Under the pieces are notes generated by a model. The model saw nothing but the letters and a program-made list of their open reading frames with translations. It searched no databases and had not been told where the DNA came from. Positions 21,547 through 31,078 of a stretch of DNA of 64,000 nucleotides are shown here, piece by piece. Each line of letters begins with the position of its first letter. The stretch's first letter is position 1. The stretch comes from Sphingomonas daechungensis (GTDB lineage: Bacteria > Pseudomonadota > Alphaproteobacteria > Sphingomonadales > Sphingomonadaceae), in NCBI RefSeq assembly GCF_014489495.1, contig NZ_CP060780.1, positions 2,305,001-2,369,000 on the forward strand, read 5' to 3'. The position numbers and the translations under genes are program-made.

Positions 21547-22119
21547 TTAGCTCTTTGCGCCGCCTGTCGGTGCAGTCCCGCTGCCGCGGCTCGAACCGCC
21601 CTTGCGAGCCGTTGTCGTCCGCTTGCGAGCGGCGGGCTTGCGCGCAGCCGTGGTCGTGGACTTGCGAGCCGCCGCCGGCTTCGCGGATTTCGCGCGGGTA
21701 GCCGTCGAAGCCTTCGCGGCCGCCGGCGCCTTCTTCGCGGCAGGCTTCCTTGCGGCAGGCTTCTTCGCCGCAGGGCGTTTCGCGCTCGAACGCTTTGCGG
21801 TGCTCTTGGCGGCGACCGGCGCTCCCTCATCCGTGAACTTGCCGGAAAGGACTCGCTGCGCGGCATCGGCGACCGCCTCCGCAATCAATGACCCGAGTTT
21901 CGAAGCGCTGGAAACCATGGTGCTTGCAGCCGCCTGCGCGGTGTCCGCGGCATCCAGGCCAGCATCGCGAATCTTGCGGCGCGCGGCAGGGCTGGCGCTG
22001 ATCGCGGCAGCTGCGGCGGCAAGTCCGGCCGCAAGCATTTCGCGGCTCATCGCTGCCTTGGCAATCTTATCGAGAGTTTCGTTCTTGGAAGACTTTTTCC
22101 CGGTGGTGGACTTGGCCAT
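21547..22119 (-). CDS. Histone H1-like protein with Ala/Lys/Pro tail, PhaF-like phasin candidate
   Basis: Intact 190-residue basic protein. The N-terminal 95 residues are Ala-rich amphipathic helices (LDKIAKAAMSREMLAAGLAA and on), and residues from about 100 are repeats of the type KRPAAKKPAARKPAAKK, ending in RKGGSSRGSGTAP. This two-part design matches PhaF of Pseudomonas, a phasin whose H1-like tail tethers PHA granules to DNA, and the gene lies between phaZ and phaR. General histone-like proteins have similar tails, so the granule role is inference from context. It is intact despite its repetitive sequence. Confidence 0.6.
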   Translation of the reverse strand: MAKSTTGKKSSKNETLDKIAKAAMSREMLAAGLAAAAAAISASPAARRKIRDAGLDAADTAQAAASTMVSSASKLGSLIAEAVADAAQRVLSGKFTDEGAPVAAKSTAKRSSAKRPAAKKPAARKPAAKKAPAAAKASTATRAKSAKPAAARKSTTTAARKPAARKRTTTARKGGSSRGSGTAPTGGAKS

Positions 22120-22155
22120 CGCAATCGTTCCTTTCGGTCTTGCCCAGAAGACACT

Positions 22156-22356
22156 TCAACTGCCGTACGGTTCCGTTTCGGCAACGAACCATGTGTGTAA
22201 TTGCGAAGAATCAAATTGCACAGATACGTTAAAGGGGACCGCTGCCAAAGCAACGATCCCCTCGAACATGGTCAGCGGCCGGAAGTGTTTGGCCGTCCGT
22301 CCAGCGCTACGGCCGACGAACCCCCTTTCCGACCTCTCTGCTGAACCATGAGACAT
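22156..22356 (-). CDS. Small protein with perfect extended Shine-Dalgarno (66 aa)
   Basis: From ATG at 22356: MSHGSAERSERGFVGRSAGR, then TAKHFRPLTMFEGIVALAAV and a C-terminus ending FVAETEPYGS. The N-terminal third is basic and Ser/Arg/Gly-rich, the middle short hydrophobic. The reason to accept it is the ribosome-binding site: 15 bases complementary to the 3' end of 16S rRNA at ideal spacing. I do not recognise the family. Such a leader usually marks very strong translation of a short gene. Confidence 0.5.
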   Translation of the reverse strand: MSHGSAERSERGFVGRSAGRTAKHFRPLTMFEGIVALAAVPFNVSVQFDSSQLHTWFVAETEPYGS

Positions 22357-22372
22357 CGGATCACCTCCTTTC
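22357..22372 (-). promoter_or_regulatory. Extended Shine-Dalgarno
   Basis: The minus strand reads GAAAGGAGGTGATCCG directly before ATG 22356. It is the full complement of the 16S rRNA tail (GGATCACCTCCTTTC), far longer than the four to six bases seen at most genes here. Confidence 0.7.
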
Positions 22373-22474
22373 GCTGCGTTGAAGCTGAGATGAAGATGAT
22401 TCGTGTGCGCGCAAATCACAAGACTTGTAATGCGCTGGAAATCTGCAATCTTCGGAAATTCGCGTGCGCCGAAA

Positions 22475-22951
22475 CTAGGCGCGGCAATCCTCGACAACAT
22501 GCGCAATTTCTGTCCCCGCCGGAAGGACCAGCGCCGGTGAGCCGGGCGTCAGGATCGCGATGCGCCCACGGCTGAAGACGAGCGCGTCCAGCAGTGCATC
22601 CGAGGCCCCGACCTGCGCGATCAGTCGCCCGGACCGTGAGTCGAAACGTGCCGTCAATTGGCGCGACAGCGAGCTCGTCCAGAACGAAAGGCTCGTTGTC
22701 GCGACTGCGCTCGTTCGCGACAGCGTCACGAGCCGCGTGACGGTACCGCAAGCGACAACCGCGCGCGTGGTGCCTGTCCCGTCGACGAAGGCGGCCTCGC
22801 TTCCGCCCGCAACTGACCGGTAAACCCAGGCACCCGGACTGATCGGCGAATAGCTGAAATCGGTGGTTGTCGATTGGGCGCGCAGTGGGCCAAGCGCGAA
22901 CGCACAAGCCGCCGCGGCGAGCGCGACCTTCTTCACATGTGTTCCGATCAC
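22475..22951 (-). CDS. Exported hypothetical protein
   Basis: Intact 158-residue protein with a signal peptide: VKKVALAAAACAFALGPLRA then QSTTTDFSYS. The mature part is Ser/Thr/Ala-rich with RYRSVAGGSEAAFVDGTG-like beta segments and two Cys (VACGTVTRL and HVVEDC), which could form a disulfide in the periplasm. The GTG start overlaps the phaR stop (GTGA), so it is translated from the phaR transcript. No known domain; a role in PHA physiology is possible only by position. Confidence 0.75.
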   Translation of the reverse strand: MIGTHVKKVALAAAACAFALGPLRAQSTTTDFSYSPISPGAWVYRSVAGGSEAAFVDGTGTTRAVVACGTVTRLVTLSRTSAVATTSLSFWTSSLSRQLTARFDSRSGRLIAQVGASDALLDALVFSRGRIAILTPGSPALVLPAGTEIAHVVEDCRA

Positions 22952-23481
22952 TTGGTCAGCCGGTCGACTTTGTCCTTGAGGGCCGCCAGCTCTTCACGGA
23001 GCTTGTCGAGCTCGGCATCGCCCTCCGGCTTTTCCGTTTTCGCCTTTGGTTTTGCGGCGGGTCCGGAAAAAGCGCGACTCGTGTTCTCGAACATCTCCAT
23101 GTTGCGCTTCGCGAGATCGGCGAAAACCTTGCCGCCGAAAGCGTCGCGCATCGCGCTCTGGTTGCGTTGGAACGCGTCCATGGCCGCTTCGAGATATTGC
23201 GGGACGACGCCCTGCATCGAGTTTCCGTAAAGACCGATCAGCTGCTTCAGGAAATTTACCGGAAGCATGGTGGATCCGCGCGCTTCCTCGTCGACGATGA
23301 TCTGCGTCAGGACCTGGCGCGTGATGTCCTCGCCCGTCTTCGCATCGACGACTTCGAACTCGCGTCCCTCCCGCACCATCTCCGCAAGGCGGTCGAGAGT
23401 GATGTAGGAAGAGCATTCCGTGTCGTAGAGACGCCGGTTAGCGTATTTCTTGATTGTCACCTTGTCCGAGGACCTGGCCAT
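22948..23481 (-). CDS. phaR: PHA synthesis repressor PhaR
   Basis: Intact 177-residue regulator of PHA accumulation. The N-terminal PHB/PHA accumulation-regulator DNA-binding domain reads VTIKKYANRRLYDTECSSYI then LDRLAEMVREGREFEVVDAK; the next domain contains QVLTQIIVDEEARG, and the C-terminus is Lys/Glu-rich with a heptad-like helix (ELDKLREELAALKDKVDRL). PhaR binds nascent PHA granules and releases phasin and other promoters. The start overlaps that of the divergent synthase-like gene by two bases, so both share one very compact control region. Confidence 0.93.
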   Translation of the reverse strand: MARSSDKVTIKKYANRRLYDTECSSYITLDRLAEMVREGREFEVVDAKTGEDITRQVLTQIIVDEEARGSTMLPVNFLKQLIGLYGNSMQGVVPQYLEAAMDAFQRNQSAMRDAFGGKVFADLAKRNMEMFENTSRAFSGPAAKPKAKTEKPEGDAELDKLREELAALKDKVDRLTK

Positions 23482-24552
23482 GAACCGCTCCGATAACTCC
23501 CCGGACCACCTACTACCGGAACATAGTGCGCTGCAACATGAACGCGCGCCGCGCCCACTTCCACTGTTTCTCGAGATGGTCCGGATGGTTGGGGAAAACG
23601 ACCCGCAGACCGCCCGCGCGGCGCTCGACGGGCTCGTAAAATACGAGCGAGCGGCGCGCACTATTCGACGGCCGACGGGGCGCGTGGTCGCCAGGGTTGG
23701 CCCGGCAGTGTTGCGCGACCATGGTGGCACCGGTCCGCCGGCGATCCTGGTCCCGTCGCTGATCAACCCGCCCGACGTGCTCGACTTGGACGAAGACGTG
23801 TCGCTCGCTTCGGCGATCGCGCAGATGGGACGCCGAAGCCTGCTGCTCGATTGGGGACCCGCGCGGGAGCGAGCGGAGCACGACATCGGCGGTCACGTTT
23901 CAAATCTGCTAGCACCGCTCATCGCGCAACTCGACGAACAGCCGGCGCTCATCGGATACTGCCTGGGCGGGACAATGGCGATTGCGGCTGCAAACCTCAC
24001 CCCCGCAGAGCGCGTGGCGACGATCGCCGCGCCCTGGCGATTTTCGAATTATCCAGAAGACTCGCGAAAATCTTTGCTCGACCTTTGGCGCGCGGCAAAA
24101 TTGCCGGCAACTTCGCTGAAGGTGCTGCCGATGGAAGTTCTTCAAGCCGCATTCTGGTCGCTCGATCCGTCACGAACGGTCGCCAAGTTCGCCGACTTTG
24201 CGAAGCTCGACGCAGGCGAGGCGAACGAGCGGCGCTTCGTCGTCCTGGAAGATTGGGCGAACGAGGGCGAGGCCCTGCCCTTCCCCGCCGCCCGCGAACT
24301 GATCGAGGACTTCTTCGGATCCGACCTGCCCGGATCCGGCCGCTGGATGATCCGCGGCCGAGCGATGAGCGATCGGCTGGCCGTCCCGCTCCTGAATTGC
24401 ACTGCATCCAAGGACCGCATCACGCCGGCGGTCAGCGCCCCTGCCGGAACGACCCACGACATCCTTCCGGGCACGTTGGCATGATTGTCGGATCGGCCCG
24501 CCATGGCCTGCACTGTGCGCTCGCCGCATTCCTCGACCCGGCTTGCCGCTAG
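23480..24552 (+). CDS. Short PHA-synthase-like alpha/beta hydrolase (frameshifted at 3' end)
   Basis: About 357 residues, alpha/beta-hydrolase fold related to PHA synthases (PhaC). The lipase-like box is [15 protein letters not shown] with Cys161 as nucleophile, as in synthases; the Asp is in [10 protein letters not shown] and the His in GHVGMIVG. It lacks the long N-terminal domain of class I PhaC, so is nearer in size to class III, but no PhaE partner is seen. The frame breaks near 24465, so the His motif and the true end at 24552 lie in another frame. The ATG at 23480 overlaps the phaR start. Enzyme activity is likely but unproven. Confidence 0.75.
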
Positions 24553-24580
24553 CCCACCTGCGGCTAAGCGCGGCTCCCAC

Positions 24581-26288
<1,708 letters not shown>

Positions 26289-26296
26289 AACGCTCC

Positions 26297-26527
26297 TCAG
26301 GAAAACAGCCCGAGAATCTCTCGACTGAGGTATCGGTGAAGCAATGTTACTTCCTCGTCTGTGATGGGAAGGCAAGGTTGCAGGTCGTAGTCTGCGGGAT
26401 TGTCATTCGCCGCGGTGTTCCTGCCTGGAACAACGGGCAAGAGAGGATCGAGCAATCTACCATCATCGGACGCCTCTGGGGTCTGAGATCCGCTCGTTGA
26501 GGCCCGCATTGATCCGGCTAGTGTCAT
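26297..26527 (-). CDS. Small protein upstream of the recombinase (76 aa)
   Basis: MTLAGSMRASTSGSQTPEAS to HRYLSREILGLFS, with a good GAGGG site before the ATG at 26527. It ends eight bases before the recombinase start and whose ribosome-binding site overlaps its stop, so the two are coupled. The sequence has an acidic middle (PADYDLQPCLPITDEEV) and a short C-terminal amphipathic helix. It might be a recombination directionality factor or regulator; no domain is recognisable. Confidence 0.6.
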   Translation of the reverse strand: MTLAGSMRASTSGSQTPEASDDGRLLDPLLPVVPGRNTAANDNPADYDLQPCLPITDEEVTLLHRYLSREILGLFS

Positions 26528-26651
26528 TCAACCCTCCGCTCGTGAGGGTTTCCTGAGGTGACCTGAAAATCAGCCGGCGCAACAGTCCACTGTTGTAAGG
26601 GCGATCTTACAACAGCGATTGCCGGTCCAGCTGACGAATTTTTTTGGGCAG

Positions 26652-27793
26652 TTAGGCCTGCGGTACAGCCGTGATCACCGTGTCCGGCTGCGGCTTCTTC
26701 GTCCTTCCCGGTAGATCGAACGTGAGGAGGCCTTGGGCCTTCATCACATTGAGCAAGTCTTTCGTCTGCGTAAGACGCATTGCGTGAGCTTCCATGACCT
26801 CAGCGGCGAGATCGTCGAAGCGCGCAGGGCCGCGCGAGAGCGCTTCCATGATCAAACGTTCGGCCGCGTATCGTTGATTAGCGGACCCGACGCCCCTCGC
26901 CTGCTGCTGCGATTCGCTTACCTCCGCGACCGACCAAAATCCCGGCTGGTGGGTCTCTTCTTGGCTGATCGTCGCCCTCGTCTGCATTTCGCTGAGTTCG
27001 ACCTTCTCGTGAACGTCGCGGAATACCGCGACGCCCTTCCGGGAGTGGGTGCCGAGGACGAGGCGCATCTTGCGGCGGTTCTCGCGAGGTTTGAGGATCG
27101 TCATGTCGGGCGCATAAGTTGCCGCGCCGCTGCTTTTGATCTTCTGCTTCAACAGCAGCAGAATGCGCTCCTCGTTGCTGAGGTACGCTGGCAGGGCGTT
27201 GAACTCGTCCTTCCAGTCAGGGTCAGCAAGGAACCTGCCGAACGACGCCGCGACGCTCGAAAACCCGGCGTGGCGGTTCACATGCTCGGCCATGAAGTTG
27301 AGCAAGAATTCGCCGTTCATCTTTTTCAAGAACGCGAAGACCGGCTCTGATCGAATGTCCCACCCCGTGGGGTCAATGAACGTGAAGGTGAAGCCGTCGC
27401 GGCAGGCTCTCGCGATCTCGTCGAGATTGTCTTCGAAGGAGCCGGGAAAGACGTGAATCTCGAACGCGCTGTGCTGCTCAGCGTAGGCGCGAAGACGCTC
27501 AACGGCTTCCGGCCGACGCTCGCAGAAGCAGAAGCGGATTTTCAGGCCACGGACGCCATTCTTTCCCAAGTCGGCTCGAACTGCTTCCAAGGTCCGTAAT
27601 GCCTGATCGAACGAGGCATCGGAACAATCGTCAGTTGTGACGCTCCACGGCCCGCGAACGCGTCCACGAAGTTGAAGGTGGATGAGCGTCCTTGGAGAGT
27701 CTTGTAGGCCGCAGTTTGGAGATATTGCGTCAGGAACTCGTGCTTGATGAACGACTGTTCTCGACCCTGATACTGCTCAAGCTGCGCTGCCAA
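26652..27793 (-). CDS. tcmP: Three-Cys-motif partner protein TcmP (frameshifted)
   Basis: Member of the family named for always neighbouring a three-Cys-motif (Gp37-like) protein. From TTG 27793: QYQGREQSFIKHEFLTQYLQ, then FNFVDAFAGPW, a methyltransferase-like glycine region, FTFIDPTGWDIRSEPVFAFL resembling the DPPY-type catalytic loop, and a C-terminal winged-helix-like part (RFDDLAAEVMEAHAMRLTQT). One missing C near 27645 breaks the frame just after DAFAG. Joined length about 381 residues. GGAG lies eight bases before the TTG, between it and the partner's stop. Biochemical role unknown; a nucleic-acid methyltransferase is plausible. Confidence 0.82.
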
Positions 27794-27803
27794 AGACCGC
27801 TCC

Positions 27804-28561
27804 TCATTGCCGTAGCGATGCTAAGATTGGCTCCGGCACGATCTGCCAAGGGAAGCCATTCCACTCTTCACCATCGAGGAGACGACCGCCGGACTTGGGC
27901 CGCGCGCCGCCCATTGCTTGAAGAAGAACGCAACGCCGTCACGCTCACAGTGCTCTCGGATTTCGGTTGCCCAGCGACCGTCCATCTGCCTTGCGCCGGG
28001 TCCACTCTCGCCGCCGACAATCGCCCACGCGATGCCCGACAGGTCCACTTCGCCAATCCGGCCGAGCAGCGGTTCGAAGGAGATAAACCGCGCCTCGGAG
28101 TCGATCTGCTTGAGGTGCTCGATCCGGCTCGAGCGCGGTGCATCTTCGACCGACACGCCAAGCCAGATATGGCGCGGGACCGGCTGGTTGCCATAACGGC
28201 GGCGCATGTAGTCGCGCATTAAGGAGCTGCGCTTAGTCAGCACTTGGTAGACGTGCCAATCGGCGTCTTCCATCGCGTCGAAAACGCGGTCGATGTGCCT
28301 GCGATCAACGTCCTTGTGGAACAGGTCACTCATCGAGTTCACGAAGATCATCCGAGGCCGTCGCCACGCGGCTGGCTGGCCCAAGCGGGAAGGCCATAGG
28401 CGCAGGTCGAAGCCTTGCTCGTAAGCATGGCCCGGAATCCCTCGCCAGCGTTCAGCGAAGCGCTCAGCATAGCAGTTGTCGCAGCCGGGACCGATCTTCG
28501 TGCAACCCGTCACCGGATTCCACGTCGCGTCTGTCCACTCTATCTCGGAACTCTGTGCCAC
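27804..28561 (-). CDS. Three-Cys-motif radical-SAM-like protein, phage Gp37/Gp68 (DUF5131) family (frameshifted at end)
   Basis: MAQSSEIEWTDATWNPVTGC then TKIGPGCDNCYAERFAER: Cys20, Cys27 and Cys30 form the C-x6-C-x2-C motif that gives the family its name and resembles the cluster site of spore-photoproduct-lyase-like radical SAM enzymes. RMIFVNSMSDLFHKDVDRRH and IWLGVSVEDAPRSSRIEHLK and GESGPGARQMD are further family hallmarks. Near 27900 the frame breaks; the true tail reads GGRLLDGEEWNGFPWQIVPE and stops at 27804. About 252 residues. It lies 11 bases before tcmP as an operon. Phage and island homologues are common; the reaction is unknown. Confidence 0.85.
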
Positions 28562-28679
28562 TTACGCTCCCCGGCCCGCCGCCTAAATACAGCAAAAAAT
28601 GAACGGCACAAACGGGGAACAGTTGCTGTCGTCCTGATAGCCCGCTTCATGCACCGCGATCACTGCCTATGTAACAGCC

Positions 28680-29438
28680 ATGAAAGACCGACTACCGACA
28701 GCCGACGACGTGGTGCTCGGCACGAAAGCAGACCTCGATCAGGTGCTCGGCTGGCTTGAGCGCGAGTACGAGGAGGACGGCGAGGGCTTCTGGTGCAACC
28801 GGAACTTGTTCCCGAAGGCCCTCGACGATGAGGACTTCTACGTGATCCGGCAGGGCGGCGAAGCTATCGCATTCCAACTCGGCCACTACTCACCTGACAT
28901 AGCGAACGTAAGGAAGGACAAGCAGCGGCAAGGCTTCGGCACCGCGCTGCTCAACGCGGCTATCGCTCGCGCCCGCCGCGACAACGTGAACATCCTGGAC
29001 GTTGAGTGCGCCCGCGCACGTCGCTGACGTTTTGGGAGAAGCATGGCTTCGAGCGGTATACGGACGGCCCACGGATCAAGGCTCGCCGCATCCTCCAACG
29101 GGAAGCCGAACTGCCGTCAGAACTGCCCGCGTCCCATCAGGATCGAATTCTATCCCGAGCGCGTGATCTACAGCCGCGACGAGCAGGTTGAGCCGATTGC
29201 CATTCAGGAGGTCTCGGGCGCTCGCCTCGACGACGGCGCTGTGATCCTCGAACGCCGCGTGATCTGCTCGGACGACACCGGCCGGAACAACGGCGATCTC
29301 GTGATCAAGATCGAGGTTGATGGGGAAGAACGCTACTTCGGAAAGGCGAAGTACGACGACGCGGAGGCGGCGGGCGTCGAGCGAGATTGGAAGGGCGGAG
29401 CCTTCTACCTCGACGTGATCGAGCCGCTAGAGGGTTAG
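28680..29438 (+). CDS. GNAT acetyltransferase with unknown C-terminal domain (frameshifted)
   Basis: The N-terminal 150 residues are a Gcn5-type N-acetyltransferase: the acetyl-CoA loop reads RKDKQRQGFGTALLNAAIAR, with a late ECAPARTSLTFWEKHGFERY segment. After about residue 150 comes an added beta-rich domain, RIEFYPERVIYSRDEQVEPI to KGGAFYLDVIEPLEG, which I do not recognise. Two frame breaks occur, near 29015 and 29100. The plus-strand start is ATG 28680, 118 bases from the divergent radical-SAM gene. Target molecule unknown. Confidence 0.7.
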
Positions 29439-29924
29439 CGCTCGCCTTCCTCGATGGCCTCGAAGTAGCTGCTCAACGCCTGCTCGATCGCGCGGTGAAT
29501 AATCTCCTCGTCGTCGCCTTTCAGCGTCTCACTCCCAACCGCGTGACCAGCATATTTGCCAAGGCCCACTTGGAACTTGCCGTCGCGGATGGAGAAGAAG
29601 GCGCTTCGTCCGCGCGCATTGTATTTGCCGCCCACTTGTTCGGCTGGTCGCCCTTGGCGCAGTAGAACTGGATTTCCGGATGCTGGAGACGCGGGATGGT
29701 CGACCAGTTGTCAGTGATGATCACCGGAACACCTTTGGCCTCGAAGCGCCGCTTTGCGTCTTCGAGAACCGGCATGACTTTGGCGATCAGAGCCTCCTTG
29801 TCCCGCGCATATTGCGCGTCCCGTGCTTCCTTCTCGCGGCGCTCTTGCTCTGCCTTGTCGACCCGCCTGCGTTCACTATCCCGCTGACGCGGTCAAACAT
29901 ATCGTCGAAATTCGGCACGCTCAC
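29435..29924 (-). CDS. Coiled-coil hypothetical protein (frameshifted)
   Basis: From GTG 29924: MSVPNFDDMFDRV, then a highly charged helix DKAEQERREKEARDAQYARD, then KVMPVLEDAKRRFEAKGVPV with beta-type stretches (VIITDNWSTIPRLQHPEIQF, then AFFSIRDGKFQVGLGKYAGH) and the end ALSSYFEAIEEGER. About 164 residues joined. Two frame breaks, near 29885 and 29640. The stop overlaps the convergent GNAT gene by four bases. No known family; the pattern (coiled coil plus small beta domain) suggests a structural or adaptor protein of the island. Confidence 0.6.
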
Positions 29925-29969
29925 TCCGCGACTTGATGGTGATCCCCGCTGGATTCCAACCAGCGACCT

Positions 29970-29998
29970 CCTAGTTAACCTCCCAGGTCGGTTTTTGC
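29970..29998 (+). terminator. Possible rho-independent terminator
   Basis: GACCT and AGGTC pair around a CCTAGTTAACCTCCC loop and are followed by GGTTTTT. The stem is short and the loop long, so this is a weak candidate; it would serve genes read on the plus strand, though none ends close by. Confidence 0.3.
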
Positions 29999-30025
29999 AG
30001 CCCCGTTGCAGGGCTCGTGGTCGGC

Positions 30026-30085
30026 GTGAAGCAAAACGCTAGGCAAAGCACGCGGGCGAGGCGCGGGGCTGAGCGCTGCGCGGGG
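30026..30085 (+). repeat. Composite GC-rich repeat, copy 1
   Basis: GAAGCAAAACGCTAGGCAAA followed by GCACGCGGGCGAGGCGCGGGG. Shares this order with copies at 30127, 32130 and 35072; lacks the upstream hairpin part. Confidence 0.75.
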
Positions 30086-30126
30086 TTTCAGCAGCGCGCT
30101 AGGTGCATCAAAACGCGTCAGGGACC

Positions 30127-30215
30127 CTTCTCTCCTGCGTCAGAGGGAGAGAGGTGCGTCAGAACTGATAGGAAAGACGCGCGGGCGAGGCGCGGGACAA
30201 GCGCCCCGCGGCGGG
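30127..30215 (+). repeat. Composite GC-rich repeat, copy 2
   Basis: Begins CTTCTCTCCTGCGTCAGAGG, then ACTGATAGGAAAGACGC and GCGGGCGAGGCGCGGG. The first part forms a CTCTC/GAGAG hairpin. Confidence 0.75.
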
Positions 30216-30230
30216 TTCGCAGTAAGCGCT

Positions 30231-30260
30231 AATGTCGGCTTTCGACCCATTCGCGACATT
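30231..30260 (+). repeat. Palindromic short repeat, copy 1
   Basis: AATGTCGGCTTTCGACCCAT then TCGCGACATT. Imperfect palindrome of the same family as the perfect copy at 32235. Confidence 0.8.
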
Positions 30261-30266
30261 GCCGGA

Positions 30267-30295
30267 GCGTCTGCTTTCGATCCAAAGCAGACATT
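30267..30295 (+). repeat. Palindromic short repeat, copy 2
   Basis: GCGTCTGCTTTCGATCC then AAAGCAGACATT. Arms TCTGCTTT/AAAGCAGA remain perfectly paired although bases differ from the consensus, which shows compensating change. Confidence 0.8.
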
Positions 30296-30309
30296 CGCCG
30301 TCCGCCGAC

Positions 30310-30893
30310 CTAGCCGTGAATGGTCTCGCCGCGCTCTAACATGGCGACGTAGTCGGCAATTTTCCTAGCGCGCGTCTCGGGGCGTTTGACGGAGCCGATG
30401 CGGTAGAGAATTGCGTATCGGTTCGCGCCCTTCAGCGTTGCAAAGAACTTAGCTGCCTCAGGATTGGCGTCGAGTGCATCCTGAAGATCAGGGGGGATTT
30501 TCGCCGAACTTGCCGGCGCATATGCTGCGTCCCACCTGCCATCGGCCTTGGCAGCGTCGACTTGCGCGACACCCGACTTTCGCATCCGGCCTTCGGCGAG
30601 CAGCTCCATTGCTCGCTTCTTATTCACCTGAGACCATTTGCTGCGAGCTTTTCGCGGAGTGAAACGCACGAGCCAATATTGGCCGTTGTATTTGTCGAGT
30701 TGTCCGTCGATCCACCCGTAACAAAGCGCAACATCTACCGCTTCCGCTTTTGTCAGGCTTGGCGCGCTCGCCGATTTCTTCGGAAGCTTTAGCCATGCCC
30801 AGCAACGTCCGCAGGCTGATCGTCCAGCCACTCTTCAAAACTTGCGGCGTTGCCGAAGGCCAGAACAGGTAAACCGCCGCGATGCTCAGTCAC
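30310..30893 (-). CDS. YdeI/OmpD-associated family protein (frameshifted)
   Basis: Protein of the YdeI (DUF1801-like, bacteriocin-protection) family, about 194 residues. The core signature is AEAVDVALCYGWIDGQLDKY followed by WLVRFTPRKARSKWSQVNKK and a C-terminal helix-rich part with LKGANRYAILYRIGSVKRPE. The N-terminus, LPVLAFGNAASFEEWLDDQP, lies in another frame; one base is missing near 30790. I take GTG 30893 as start because the sequence further upstream is repeat-derived. Homologues are linked to resistance to antimicrobial peptides, but the mechanism is not established. Confidence 0.82.
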
Positions 30894-30935
30894 TCGTAGG
30901 GAAATAGCCGATTGGCTTATTCTCGCAACCGCTTG

Positions 30936-30965
30936 ACCGTCCGCCTTCGACCCATTGCTGCCGTT
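30936..30965 (+). repeat. Palindromic short repeat, copy 3 (degenerate)
   Basis: CCGTCCGCCTTCGACCCATT then GCTGCCGTT. Central CTTCGACCCATTGC kept, outer arms decayed. It lies just upstream of the YdeI-like gene. Confidence 0.65.
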
Positions 30966-31078
30966 AAGGGCGCCTGCCATCGTGCGCTGATGATCGACTG
31001 CCCAAGCGCGTATGTGGTCCTGCGGCTAGCACTGTGAATCCGAGCTCCGCGCGCCTTAAAAAATTCCTCACCAGCGAG

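Larger units (their letters stand above)
29925..30309. other. Intergenic region made of short repeats
   Basis: No gene is visible. It holds a GACCT...AGGTC inverted repeat followed by GGTTTTT (29970-29998), two copies of the composite GC-rich repeat and two of the palindromic repeat listed separately. Confidence 0.6.

Noticed and set aside
22358..22372. Fragment of the 16S rRNA 3' end on the plus strand
   Set aside because: The flanking bases do not match 16S rRNA; the match is better explained as an extended Shine-Dalgarno on the minus strand.
29940..29985. tRNA-like 3' remnant (GCTGG-TTGGAAT-CCAGC arm and CCA-like end on the minus strand)
   Set aside because: Only the T-arm part fits; no acceptor partner or anticodon stem pairs properly, and it does not match the tRNA-Arg at 24.6 kb.
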